DNA from: an uncultured Rhodospirillales bacterium
GTDB taxonomy: Bacteria; Pseudomonadota; Alphaproteobacteria; Azospirillales; Azospirillaceae
Reading direction: 5' to 3'
Assembly (NCBI GenBank): GCA_903927615.1
Contig: CAIYNU010000006.1
Coordinates: 152,922 to 216,921, forward strand
DNA: 64,000 nucleotides
The position numbers were made by a program, and so were the translations under genes. The notes beneath the pieces were generated by a model that saw only the letters and a program-made list of their open reading frames with translations, was not told the origin of the DNA and ran no database searches. Positions 47,683-56,930 of the stretch are shown piece by piece; positions within the stretch are counted from its first letter, which is position 1; the number at the start of each line of letters is the position of its first letter.

Positions 47683-48648
47683 TCAGGCCTCCGGCCCCGG
47701 CTCGCCGCCGGAACCGGTCGGGAGTGCCGGAAAGCTCAAGTAACTCAGACGTTTCATCTCCTGGCGGCCCCGGGTCACGGTCTCCAGGATCAGGCCGCAC
47801 CCCAGGCTGAGAAACGCCAGCAGCATCATGCCGGTGGCCAGTACCGCGGTCGGCAGCCGCGGCACCAGGCCGGTGTGGAGGAAGGTGATCACCACCGGCC
47901 AGATCACCGCCACCGACCCCACCGCCAGCACCGCGAACAGAGTCGTGAAGAACGCCATCGGCCGTTCCTGCTTGATCAGCCTCAGGATGGTGCCGAGGAT
48001 GCGCAGGCCGTCGCGGAAGGTCCGCAGCTTGCTGACCGAACCCACGGGCCGGTCCTTGTACGGTGTCGTGACCTCGGCCACCGGCAGATCGAGTTCAAGG
48101 GCGTGGACCGTCAGTTCGGTCTCGATCTCAAAGCCGCTGGACAGTGCCGGAAACGACTTGACGAAGCGACGCGAGAACACCCGGTAGCCCGACAGCATGT
48201 CGCTGATCCGGTTGCCGAAAATGCGCGCCACCATGGTGGTCAGCAGCACATTGCCGAAGCGGTGGCCAGGCCGGTAGGCCGCCTTGATGTCGGTCACGCG
48301 CGCGGCGTTGACCATGTCCAGGTGTCCGCTCAGCAGGCATTCGATCAGCGCCGGGGCGCTGGCGGCGTCATAGGTGTCGTCGCCATCGACCAGGACATAA
48401 ATCTCGGCCTCGATATCGGCGAACATCCGCCGGACCACATGGCCTTTGCCCTGAAGCGGCTCGCGCCGGACCACCGCGCCCGCGGCCCGTGCCACCTCCC
48501 GGGTCCGGTCCCGGGAGTTGTTGTCGTAAACATACAGGGTGGCTGACGGCAGCGCCTGCCGGAAATCGCGAACCACCGTCCCGATTGCCGCTTCTTCATT
48601 GTAACAGGGGATCAGGACGGCGATGCGGTTCGAACGGGAGCCGGTCAT
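47683..48648 (-). CDS. GT2 glycosyltransferase with C-terminal TM helices
   Basis: MTGSRSNRIAVLIPCYNEEAAIGTVVRDFRQALPSATLYVYDNNSRDRT...VLVDGDDTYDA; ATGA overlap with the upstream gene. Confidence 0.92.
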   Translation of the reverse strand: MTGSRSNRIAVLIPCYNEEAAIGTVVRDFRQALPSATLYVYDNNSRDRTREVARAAGAVVRREPLQGKGHVVRRMFADIEAEIYVLVDGDDTYDAASAPALIECLLSGHLDMVNAARVTDIKAAYRPGHRFGNVLLTTMVARIFGNRISDMLSGYRVFSRRFVKSFPALSSGFEIETELTVHALELDLPVAEVTTPYKDRPVGSVSKLRTFRDGLRILGTILRLIKQERPMAFFTTLFAVLAVGSVAVIWPVVITFLHTGLVPRLPTAVLATGMMLLAFLSLGCGLILETVTRGRQEMKRLSYLSFPALPTGSGGEPGPEA

Positions 48649-49409
48649 GACGGGCCTTCGGGGACCACGGGGTTGTGCCATCGAACAAGTTCACCATGAC
48701 GGGTGCAGGCAGGTTCGGCCAACTCGACGAACAGGTCGGTGACGGTTTCGGGTAACGGCCAACGGTTGCGATCTTCTCCCGGAAAGGCCTGGGCGCGAAA
48801 CGCGGTCCGCAGCGGGCCGGGGTCGATCAGGTTGACCCGCAGTTCCGGCCGGACCACCTCGGCGGCGTAGGTCCGCACCACCGTTTCCAAGGCGATCTTG
48901 CTGGCGCCATAAACGCCCCAGAACGGCGCGATGGCCCCGGTCGCGGCGGTATCGGTGACGAACATCGCCCGCCCCGCATCCGACTGGCGCAGCAGCCGGT
49001 CGAGCGTACCGATCAGCCGGGCATTGGCCAGGACGTGCAGGGTGTGCGTCCGATGCCAGGTCCGGGCATCCGAGGCCGCAACCGGCGACAACGCCCCCAG
49101 CACGCCGGCATTGGCGACCAGAATATCGAGCCGGCCATGCCGCCCGTGGATCGCCGGCCCCAGAGCGTCGATGGCGTCCAGTTCCATCAGGTCCTGGGGC
49201 ACCAGCGTGGCGGGCAAACCGCCCGCCTGACGGATGGCATCGTCCACCGCCTCGAGGGCCCCGACGGTGCGGGCCACCAGCACCACCTGCGCGCCCTCGG
49301 CGGCAAAACGCCGGGCCACCGCCGCCCCCAGCCCCCGGGAAGCCCCCGTCACCACCGCCACCCGTCCCGCCAGTCTTCGTGACACGCCGCCGGCATCCCG
49401 ACCAATCAT
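48645..49409 (-). CDS. Short-chain dehydrogenase/reductase
   Basis: GRVAVVTGASRGLGAAVARRFAAEGAQVVLVAR...ILVANAGVLG...YGASKIALE; start ATG 49409. Confidence 0.93.
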   Translation of the reverse strand: MIGRDAGGVSRRLAGRVAVVTGASRGLGAAVARRFAAEGAQVVLVARTVGALEAVDDAIRQAGGLPATLVPQDLMELDAIDALGPAIHGRHGRLDILVANAGVLGALSPVAASDARTWHRTHTLHVLANARLIGTLDRLLRQSDAGRAMFVTDTAATGAIAPFWGVYGASKIALETVVRTYAAEVVRPELRVNLIDPGPLRTAFRAQAFPGEDRNRWPLPETVTDLFVELAEPACTRHGELVRWHNPVVPEGPS

Positions 49410-50512
49410 GACGTCTGGGGCCTGAAGGCCCCGGTGGCGTCCAGGGGCAAAGCCCCCGGCCGGGCCGCCGGCACCCTCATTTCGTGCAGCGCCCAAATCA
49501 GCAAGGCCAGCAAGATAAAGGCTCCCGCCTGATGCCCGACCGCCACCGGCACCGGCACCGCCAGCAACAGCGTGGTGATCCCGAGACTGATCTGAAGCAC
49601 CACCATCGCCCCCAGCAAATGGGCGATCCGCCGGGTTTCGGCGGTCAGGGCGGCCCGGCCGATGCGGGTCCGCACCCAGTAGGCCAGCACCACCGCCCCG
49701 GTGGTCAAGGCCAGCCACCGGTGGCAGAATTGAACCGTCGGCGGATTTTCGAAGATATTGATCCAGGCCGGTCGATAGGCCCAGGCTTCGCCCGGCAGCC
49801 AGGCGCCGTTCATCAACGGAAAAGTATTATAGATCAGACCGGCATGAAGGCCGGCGACCAGCGCCCCCCAAACCAGGGTCACCAGGGCCAGCACCAGGGC
49901 CAGGGCCAGATGGCGGCGCAGGGACCGGGCCGGCCCCAGGGCGCCCGAATAGGCCCCCGGTTGCAACAGGTTCAGCGCCTGCCACAGCAGCAGGGTAAAA
50001 ATCAGCAAGGCGGTCGACAGATGGGCGGCCAGGCGGTAATGGCTGACCGACGGACGGTCAACCAGGCCGCTCGCCACCATCAGCCAGCCAACCACGCCCT
50101 GGAGTCCGCCCAACAGGAACAACCCGATCAGCCGCGGCATCAGCCGGCGGCTGATCGCGCCCCGGGCCCAGAACCACAGGAAGGGCACGACGAAAACCAC
50201 CCCGATCAGATGGGCAAACAGGCGGTGGAACCATTCCCACCAGAAAATGCCCTGGAACTCCGGGAGGCTCATGCCCTGGTTGACCGCGTGGTATTCGGGC
50301 GTCGCCTGGTAAAGGCCGAACACCCGCTGCCACTCCGGCTCGGACAGCGGCGGCAACACCCCAAGCAACGGCTTCCATTCCACCATCGACAGGCCGGAAT
50401 GGGTCAGCCGGGTTACACCGCCGATCACCACCATGGCGAAGACCATGGCGCAGCAGGTCAGCAGCCACAGGCCAATCGCCTGGTTGTCCTGGCCGGACCG
50501 GTTCACGGGCAT
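49406..50512 (-). CDS. ctaA: Heme A synthase (COX15/CtaA)
   Basis: VVIGGVTRLTHSGLSMVEWKPLLGVLPPLSEPEWQRVFGLYQATPEY...GIFWWEWFHRLFAHLIGVVF. Confidence 0.96.
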   Translation of the reverse strand: MPVNRSGQDNQAIGLWLLTCCAMVFAMVVIGGVTRLTHSGLSMVEWKPLLGVLPPLSEPEWQRVFGLYQATPEYHAVNQGMSLPEFQGIFWWEWFHRLFAHLIGVVFVVPFLWFWARGAISRRLMPRLIGLFLLGGLQGVVGWLMVASGLVDRPSVSHYRLAAHLSTALLIFTLLLWQALNLLQPGAYSGALGPARSLRRHLALALVLALVTLVWGALVAGLHAGLIYNTFPLMNGAWLPGEAWAYRPAWINIFENPPTVQFCHRWLALTTGAVVLAYWVRTRIGRAALTAETRRIAHLLGAMVVLQISLGITTLLLAVPVPVAVGHQAGAFILLALLIWALHEMRVPAARPGALPLDATGAFRPQTS

Positions 50513-52437
50513 TATTCTTTCTCCACAACCGTCATCAAGCTTCGCATCTTATTGTGTTCCAGACCACAATACTCGCTACAGACCAGCGAGATCGGCCCCG
50601 GCCCGACCGGCGTCAGGGTCAGCAGCGCGGCCCGGCCCGGCACCAGCAGCGCCTCGTGGCCGGCGATGACCACGCCGTGCAGGATATCCTGGCTCGCCAC
50701 ATGCAGGCGGTAGGACTGGCCGGCCTGAAGTTCCAGAACCGGACGGAAACGCCAACGCTCGGCCGCGATATACACGTCGCCGGGCGGCGGCCGCACGACC
50801 GGAAGGCCGTCCTCGGTCTCGCCGACGCGGTAGCGCGCCACCATGGCGTCGTAGCCGGCCTCGAACGCGGTGGCGTCCATGGCCTCGCTCTCGAACGCCG
50901 CCTGGGGCACCCCGCGCCAGGCCGGCATGGTCACGAACGCCGCCACCAGCACGGCACCGACACCGATCACCGCCAACCGCTCCCACCGGCGCCCATCCGC
51001 CGGAAGCCGGTCATCAGTCCGGGGCGAACGCGGATCAGTCATGGGTGGGTTCTTGCAGGGGGTGGGTTCCTTGCGGGCCAACAAACAAGACAGCACCACC
51101 GCGATGAACAGCACCCCGCCCACCACCGCCGCGACGCCGCCCAGACCATAGACGCCCATCGCCACCTTTTTCAGCGGGCTGTCGAGGCCCTGGGCCACCG
51201 CGCCCATGGTCTTGCGCGGCACCCCGGCGGCGCCGGCCACGAACATGCCGAGGGAAAACACCAGCTGGCCCCAGCCATAGAGGTGAAGCGGCCGCCAGGC
51301 CAGCGCGTCCCGGACCCCGCGCCCGAGCGCCGGCAGGATCACCGCCACGAACAAGGCCATAAACGCCAGATTCACGCCGCCGATGGCCGCGTGATAATGG
51401 GACGGCGTCCGGGCATCGCTGGCTCCGAGAAAGAAACCCATCAGGCCCCCGACCACGAACACCGCCAGGGAAATCGCCAACCCCTGCACGGCGGCCGAAC
51501 CGGCCAGGTCGGCCCGGCGCCGGATCAGCAACGCCGCCAGCCCGCCGCCCACGATCACCGGCGGCAACGTCAGCCCGGACCACAGCAGACCGGTAAAGGC
51601 GAGGCGGTGTTCCAGTCCCAGCACGTCAAAAAGGCCATAAAACACCGCCCCCGCCAGCACAAACGCCACCATCGACCCCAACACCAACCGGAACAGAGCC
51701 GGGGGCACCGGCGTTTCACCCAGCGCCTGTTCGGCAACCGCGGTCCAGGCCGCCAGCATCAGCGCGGTGTTGACGAATTGCAGGACATGCCCGCCCCCCC
51801 AAAACAGGCGTTCGTTCAGGGTCGCCAGGTCAAGGCCGGCGGGCAGGGCCAGCCCGGCCAGGGCAAAACACACCAGCGCGACCAGATAGCAAATCCCCGC
51901 CACCCCGACCGCAAAGCCGGCACACTGGCGAAGGCCGCCGGGATTGACCAGCAGGCGGATCACCGCCAGCGCCACCCCGGCCGCCACCAGCGCCAACCCG
52001 AGAGAGTAAAGGGGATGAACGACGATCGGAACATAGTTGTTCAGCTCCGGTTCGCCGACATTGAGCAGTGCCGGCACCACCAATGCCACGGCGCCCGCCG
52101 CGGCCAGCGCCAGGCCCAGCGGTCCGAGCCAGCCCAGGCGCCGGGCCGGGCCGCCGCCCGCCGCCGTCACCAGCACGGTAAAGGCCCCCAGCACCGCCAG
52201 GAACCAGACCACGAACGACAAAATGACGTGGGTGACCAGGGCGGTGTAAAAGAAACTCTGCCACGACCAGGGCAGCAGCACCTGAGTCTGGGGCACCCGC
52301 GACAGCACCAGCAGCAGCGCCAGCGCCCCGGCCATCGCCAGCGAGCCGATCGCCAGCAGCGCCCAGCCATGGAGTTCGGCACGCAGGGCAGGAGGTAACG
52401 GCAGGGGCGATACCGTCGGAACCCGGGCTCCGGTCAT
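50512..52437 (-). CDS. Heme-copper-oxidase subunit I-like protein fused to a CuA subunit II-like domain
   Basis: Subunit I-like helices with THVILSFVVW, WGGGHVLQFVN, PSHYHAAIGGVNLAFM; C-terminal CuA domain SQDILHG...CSEYCGLEHNKM; no stop codon between the two parts. Confidence 0.82.
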   Translation of the reverse strand: MTGARVPTVSPLPLPPALRAELHGWALLAIGSLAMAGALALLLVLSRVPQTQVLLPWSWQSFFYTALVTHVILSFVVWFLAVLGAFTVLVTAAGGGPARRLGWLGPLGLALAAAGAVALVVPALLNVGEPELNNYVPIVVHPLYSLGLALVAAGVALAVIRLLVNPGGLRQCAGFAVGVAGICYLVALVCFALAGLALPAGLDLATLNERLFWGGGHVLQFVNTALMLAAWTAVAEQALGETPVPPALFRLVLGSMVAFVLAGAVFYGLFDVLGLEHRLAFTGLLWSGLTLPPVIVGGGLAALLIRRRADLAGSAAVQGLAISLAVFVVGGLMGFFLGASDARTPSHYHAAIGGVNLAFMALFVAVILPALGRGVRDALAWRPLHLYGWGQLVFSLGMFVAGAAGVPRKTMGAVAQGLDSPLKKVAMGVYGLGGVAAVVGGVLFIAVVLSCLLARKEPTPCKNPPMTDPRSPRTDDRLPADGRRWERLAVIGVGAVLVAAFVTMPAWRGVPQAAFESEAMDATAFEAGYDAMVARYRVGETEDGLPVVRPPPGDVYIAAERWRFRPVLELQAGQSYRLHVASQDILHGVVIAGHEALLVPGRAALLTLTPVGPGPISLVCSEYCGLEHNKMRSLMTVVEKE

Positions 52438-52658
52438 CGGGCGACCCCGCGGCCGGTGCTCACGCCACCCTGTGGAAATCCGGACTCCTGGTCAGCATTT
52501 TCGCGCGCACGGATAACGGCACTGTGGTCCAAGACGGCGGCCTCCCCCTTGACCATGGCTCTTTCCCTCACGGGTCATGGTGAGAACCGGCACCTTACCC
52601 AAGTTTTACCCATGCGCAAGCCCGATCCATCGGAACACCCGACGGTTACGGCGCGCCA

Positions 52659-53375
52659 TCAGGAGTCAAGAAACCGGGCCGAGCGAATCTTGCGGGCCAG
52701 AATCTCACTGCGCAGCCGGATCAGGACCGCGGTCATAAAATAGAGGGTAAATCCAACCCCCATCACCAGCAGCGGCGCCAGCATCGCGGCATCGATGGTC
52801 GGCGCCCCCAGCCGGCTGATGCTCGCCGGTTGATGCAGGGTGTTCCACCAGTCCACCGAGAACTTGATGATCGGGATGTTGACCGCGCCCACCAGCAACA
52901 GGATGTTGCCGGCGGCGGTGCCGCGGCTGGCGTCGTCGAAGGCGTTCACCAGGGCGATGTAGCCGAGATAGAGGAAGAACAGGATCAGCACGCTGGTCAG
53001 ACGGGCATCCCACACCCACCAGGTGCCCCACATGGGCTCGCCCCACAGGCTGCCGGTGATCAGGCAGAGGGCGGTAAAGCCGGCCCCGATCGGGGCCGCG
53101 GCCTTGGCGAAGAGATCGGCCAGCGGATGCTTCCAGACCAACCCGACCGCCGCCGCCGCCGCCATGTTGGCGTAAATGAACATGGCCATCCACGCCGCCG
53201 GAACATGGACATACATGATGCGCACCGCCTCGCCTTGCTGATAGTCGGGCGGCGATCCCACCAGCGCCAGCGCCAGGCCGGCCAGCAGCGTCACCACGGT
53301 CAGACCGGCGCACCACGGCAACACGATTTCGGCAAGGCGCTGGAAACGGGCGGGATTGGCAAGGTGATGGATCAC
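52659..53375 (-). CDS. ccmC: Heme exporter protein CcmC
   Basis: YVHVPAAWMAMFIY, GEPMWGTWWVWDARLTSVLILFFLYLGYIAL (WWD motif). Confidence 0.97.
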   Translation of the reverse strand: MIHHLANPARFQRLAEIVLPWCAGLTVVTLLAGLALALVGSPPDYQQGEAVRIMYVHVPAAWMAMFIYANMAAAAAVGLVWKHPLADLFAKAAAPIGAGFTALCLITGSLWGEPMWGTWWVWDARLTSVLILFFLYLGYIALVNAFDDASRGTAAGNILLLVGAVNIPIIKFSVDWWNTLHQPASISRLGAPTIDAAMLAPLLVMGVGFTLYFMTAVLIRLRSEILARKIRSARFLDS

Positions 53376-53413
53376 GGGAGCCGCTTTCTGATCAGCTTAA
53401 GGCGACCTGAATT

Positions 53414-53941
53414 TTACCTGAGTTTTTGAATAAGCGGCATGACGGTCTGTTCGAGGTCTTCCGGAGCCAGCGGTCCGACATGTTTGTAGCGGATGCGCCC
53501 CCGGCCGTCGATGATGAAGGTCTCGGGCACCCCGTAGACCCCGAAATCCAGGGCCACCCGGCCCTGCCGATCGGCGCCGATACTCTTGAAGGGATTCCCG
53601 AACTGGTCAAGCCAGGCGACCGCGTCTTCCGGCCGGTCCTTGTAGTTCAGCCCCCGCACCGTCACCCCGGTCCCGGCCAGGTGCCGCAGCACCGGTTGCT
53701 CGGCCCGGCACGGCGCACACCACGAAGCGAACACGGTCAGCACCTGGGGCTCGCCGGTCGCCAGCGCCGCGCTATCGAGCCCCACCCCGAGGCCGGGCAG
53801 CGGCGGCAGGGTAAAGACCGGCACCGGCTTGTCGATCAACGCCGACGGCACCAGATGCGGATCCCGGGTCAGACCGGCCGCAAAATACGCCACCAGGGCC
53901 GCGAACAGCAGAGCCGGCGCCAGAAAAAGCCCTCTGGACAT
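53414..53941 (-). CDS. ccmG: Thiol:disulfide interchange protein CcmG/DsbE
   Basis: VLTVFASWCAPCRAEQPVLRHL...GVRG..YKDRPEDAVAWLDQFGNPF...FGVYGVPETFIIDGRGRIRYKHVGPL. Confidence 0.96.
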   Translation of the reverse strand: MSRGLFLAPALLFAALVAYFAAGLTRDPHLVPSALIDKPVPVFTLPPLPGLGVGLDSAALATGEPQVLTVFASWCAPCRAEQPVLRHLAGTGVTVRGLNYKDRPEDAVAWLDQFGNPFKSIGADRQGRVALDFGVYGVPETFIIDGRGRIRYKHVGPLAPEDLEQTVMPLIQKLR

Positions 53942-53945
53942 GGGA

Positions 53946-55952
53946 TCACCGACCGTCGCTGCCAAAAACCGCCAAAGCGGCGGCGGCGGCAGCCGGCCGC
54001 CGCCGCACGGCGGGCGCCCCGATCCGCAACCGCCGGTCCCCCAGGCTGACCAGCCCACCCAACACCATCACGGCGCAGCCCAGCCAGAGCCAGGGCACCA
54101 GCGGGTGGTGATAAAGCCGGATGGTCCAGCCCCCCGCGCCGTCGTCATCGCTCAGCGCCAGATAGAGATCCGCGGTGCCGGTGGTGTGGATGGCGGCGTG
54201 ACTGACCGGCATGCCGGTCACGGTGTAGTGCCGTTGCTCCGGCGTCAGCAGGCCGACGTCCCGGCCGTCCCGCGTCACCACGAAGGTCGCGCGCCGGGCG
54301 TCGTAGTTGGGACCGGCCACCGGTTCCACCTCCCGGAACGTCAGATGATACCCCGCGATCTCGACGGTGTCGCCGGGATGGGCCACTTGAATCCGCTCCG
54401 AGACCCAGAACGCCGAGCCGGTCATCCCGGCGATGGCGATCCCCAGCCCGGCATGGGCCAGGGTCATGCCCCAGGCGGCCGACGGCAGACCCGCCGCCCG
54501 CCGGACACTGATGGCCAGCGGCACCCGGAACAAGCCGATACGCTCGGCCCACTCGACCCAGGCGCCGAAGAATGCCCAAGCCGCCAGCGCCACCCCCACC
54601 AACGCCATCACCGGCCCGTCGCCGTGGTACCAGCACGCCGCCAGCACCGCCAGGGCGGCCAGGGCCGCCACCGTCGCCAGCCGGCCCAGCACCCCGGCCA
54701 GGTCGGCGCGCTTCCAGGTCAGCAGCGGCCCGACCACCATGGCCGTGACCAGCGGCACCATCAGCGGCACAAAGGTGGCGTTAAAAAACGGCGGTCCGAC
54801 CGAAACCTTGCCGGCCCCCAGCACGTCCAGAAACAGCGGGTACAGCGTGCCGATCAACACCGTGGCGGTGGCGGTGGCCAGCAACAGGTTGTTCAGCACC
54901 AGCGCCCCCTCCCGGCTGACCGGGGCGAACAGGCCGCCGGTCTTGAGGGCCGGCGCCCGCACGCCATAGAGCACCAGCGAACCGCCGATGACCACGGTCA
55001 GCAGCCCCAGGATGAACACACCCCGGGCGGGGTCCACGGCGAAGGCATGAACCGAACTCAGCACGCCCGAGCGCACCAGGAAGGTGCCGATCAGCGACAG
55101 GCTGAAGGCCAGGATGGCCAGCAACAGGGTCCAGCTTTTGAGGGCATCCCGTTTTTCCACCACGATGGCCGAATGCAAAAGCGCGGTTCCGGCCAACCAG
55201 GGCATCAGCGAGGCGTTCTCCACCGGGTCCCAGAACCACCAGCCGCCCCAACCCAGGGTGTAGTAGGCCCACCACGAGCCGAGGGCGATGCCCAAGGTCA
55301 GGCAGGTCCAGGCGGCCAGCGTCCAGGGCCGGACCCAGCGCGCCCAGGCCGGGTCCACCCGGCCTTCGATCAGGGCGGCGATGGCGAAGGAGAACGCCAT
55401 GGAAAAGCCGACATAGCCGAGATACAGGAACGGCGGATGCAGCGCCAGGCCGGGGTCCTGGAGCAGCGGATTCAGGTCGTTGCCGTCCAGCGGCGCCGGG
55501 TCCACCCGCTGGAACGGGTCCGAGGTCGCGAGGATGAACAGCAGGAAGCCGGTGCCGATCATCGCCTGCACCGCCAGCACCCGGGCCTTGAGCGGCAACG
55601 GCAGCGACCGGCCGAACGCCGCCACCGCCGCGCCGAACGCCGCCAGGATGGTGACCCACAGCACCATCGAGCCTTCGTGATTGCCCCAGACGCCGGCAAT
55701 CTTATAGAGCAGGGGCTTGGTCGAATGGCTGTTCTGGACCACGTTCAGGACGCTGAAATCGGACACGATGGCGGCCTGAATCAGCGTGGCGAAGGCAAAA
55801 CCGATCAGCCCGAACTGGGCCAGCGCCGCCGGCCCGGCCAGGGCCATCCAACCGGCATCCCCGCGCCGGGCGCCCGCCAGCGGCAAAGTCGCCTGGACCA
55901 GCGCCACCAGCAGCGCCAGCACCAGGGCGTAGTGGCCGAGTTCTGGGAACAA
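53946..55952 (-). CDS. ccmF: Heme lyase CcmF (TTG start)
   Basis: LFPELGHYALVLALL...GVWGNHEGSMVLWV...TLGWGGWWFWDPVENASLMPWL; AAGGAG 6 nt upstream of the TTG. Confidence 0.96.
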   Translation of the reverse strand: MFPELGHYALVLALLVALVQATLPLAGARRGDAGWMALAGPAALAQFGLIGFAFATLIQAAIVSDFSVLNVVQNSHSTKPLLYKIAGVWGNHEGSMVLWVTILAAFGAAVAAFGRSLPLPLKARVLAVQAMIGTGFLLFILATSDPFQRVDPAPLDGNDLNPLLQDPGLALHPPFLYLGYVGFSMAFSFAIAALIEGRVDPAWARWVRPWTLAAWTCLTLGIALGSWWAYYTLGWGGWWFWDPVENASLMPWLAGTALLHSAIVVEKRDALKSWTLLLAILAFSLSLIGTFLVRSGVLSSVHAFAVDPARGVFILGLLTVVIGGSLVLYGVRAPALKTGGLFAPVSREGALVLNNLLLATATATVLIGTLYPLFLDVLGAGKVSVGPPFFNATFVPLMVPLVTAMVVGPLLTWKRADLAGVLGRLATVAALAALAVLAACWYHGDGPVMALVGVALAAWAFFGAWVEWAERIGLFRVPLAISVRRAAGLPSAAWGMTLAHAGLGIAIAGMTGSAFWVSERIQVAHPGDTVEIAGYHLTFREVEPVAGPNYDARRATFVVTRDGRDVGLLTPEQRHYTVTGMPVSHAAIHTTGTADLYLALSDDDGAGGWTIRLYHHPLVPWLWLGCAVMVLGGLVSLGDRRLRIGAPAVRRRPAAAAAALAVFGSDGR

Positions 55953-56017
55953 CGGGCTCTCCTTAAACGGTATCCTGCCGGGTTCCAAGGGGTCACCCCT
56001 TGGCCGCCGGCGGCTCT

Positions 56018-56470
56018 TTACCGGACCAGGGTCGACGTCGCATGCTGCTGGCCGGCGCGTTTCAGGGCGTCGGCCACCGTCGGCGGCATGTATTTCTCGT
56101 CATGCTTGGCCAGCACCTCGCGCGCCTCGAACACGCCGTCGGGCCGCAACCGGCCCTCGGCCACCACCCCTTGCCCTTCGCGAAACAGATCGGGGAGCAG
56201 GCCGGTATAACGGACCGGAACGCTGGTCTGCAGATCCGTCACGGTAAACTGCACGGTGAGGCCGTCGGACGGACGCTGAACGCTGCCCAGGGCCACCAGT
56301 CCGCCGACCCGGATGCCGCGTGCGCCCGGCGGGTGCTCCTTGAGGTCCGACGGACTGTAGAAGAACACCAGATTGTCCTGAAAGGCGGTCAGCACCAGCG
56401 CGGTTGCAGTGCCGAGGCCAAGCATGACCAGCACCAACACGATCAGACGGCGTTTTTTCTTGGGAGTCAT
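56018..56470 (-). CDS. ccmE: Heme chaperone CcmE
   Basis: [17 protein letters not shown]...FFYSPSDL...IRVGGLV...[12 protein letters not shown]. Confidence 0.97.
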   Translation of the reverse strand: MTPKKKRRLIVLVLVMLGLGTATALVLTAFQDNLVFFYSPSDLKEHPPGARGIRVGGLVALGSVQRPSDGLTVQFTVTDLQTSVPVRYTGLLPDLFREGQGVVAEGRLRPDGVFEAREVLAKHDEKYMPPTVADALKRAGQQHATSTLVR

Positions 56471-56747
56471 GCGGTCGTGTCTTCTCCGGCGCGCCGGGCC
56501 GCCGGCCGCGGCAACCGCGCGGCTTCCAGCGCCGCCAGCAAGTCCTGGCGGCGACGCAGGGACCGGATACTGACCACCATCATCCCGACCAGCCCCAACA
56601 CCGTAACGGCATAGGCCGGCCAGACGTAGGCAGCATAGCCGCCCATCGCAAAGAAATCCGCCATGACACCCATTAAGGGAGACAGCGCCCGACGCCCGGG
56701 CCTTTCTCAGTCGCCCTTATGATAAGGACGTCGCTTGCGTTTCGTCC
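56121..56747. other. Placeholder removed: see repeat at 56747-56121 mis-ordered; correct entry follows
   Basis: Coordinates invalid; ignore this entry. Confidence 0.
56467..56661 (-). CDS. ccmD: Heme exporter protein CcmD
   Basis: [39 protein letters not shown]; 4-nt overlap with ccmE. Confidence 0.93.
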   Translation of the reverse strand, partial: ADFFAMGGYAAYVWPAYAVTVLGLVGMMVVSIRSLRRRQDLLAALEAARLPRPAARRAGEDTTA

Positions 56748-56821
56748 AGCATCGATTTTGGCAGCATCGATTTTGGCAGCATCGATTTTGGCAGCATCGA
56801 TTTTGGCAGCATCATTCTCGG
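56747..56821. repeat. 15-bp tandem repeat (CAGCATCGATTTTGG), 4 perfect copies plus one diverged
   Basis: Read directly; lies between divergent ccmD and the REC-HATPase gene. Confidence 0.95.
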
Positions 56822-56930
56822 CCACCGGCATCTGTGGAATCGAGACTTGAGGAATCGGGCGTCCTTCGCCATGATCAACGTGGCAAAGTGGTTCCAACAA
56901 CTGTCATAAACTGCGGGTAAGGGATTGGCC

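Noticed and set aside
53829-56210. 793-aa plus-strand ORF opposite ccmF, and similar long antisense ORFs (9442-11397, 45625-47526, 50554-52398, 57872-59728)
   Set aside because: Q/R/H/G-rich shadow translations of well-supported genes on the opposite strand; typical high-GC artefacts.
56121-56747. A features entry with reversed coordinates (56747..56121)
   Set aside because: Coordinate slip; the valid repeat entry is 56747..56821. The erroneous entry has confidence 0 and should be ignored.
56747-56821. Possible CRISPR array
   Set aside because: Direct tandem 15-bp units with no spacers; no cas genes in the window. The same applies to the other 12/15/22-bp repeats.
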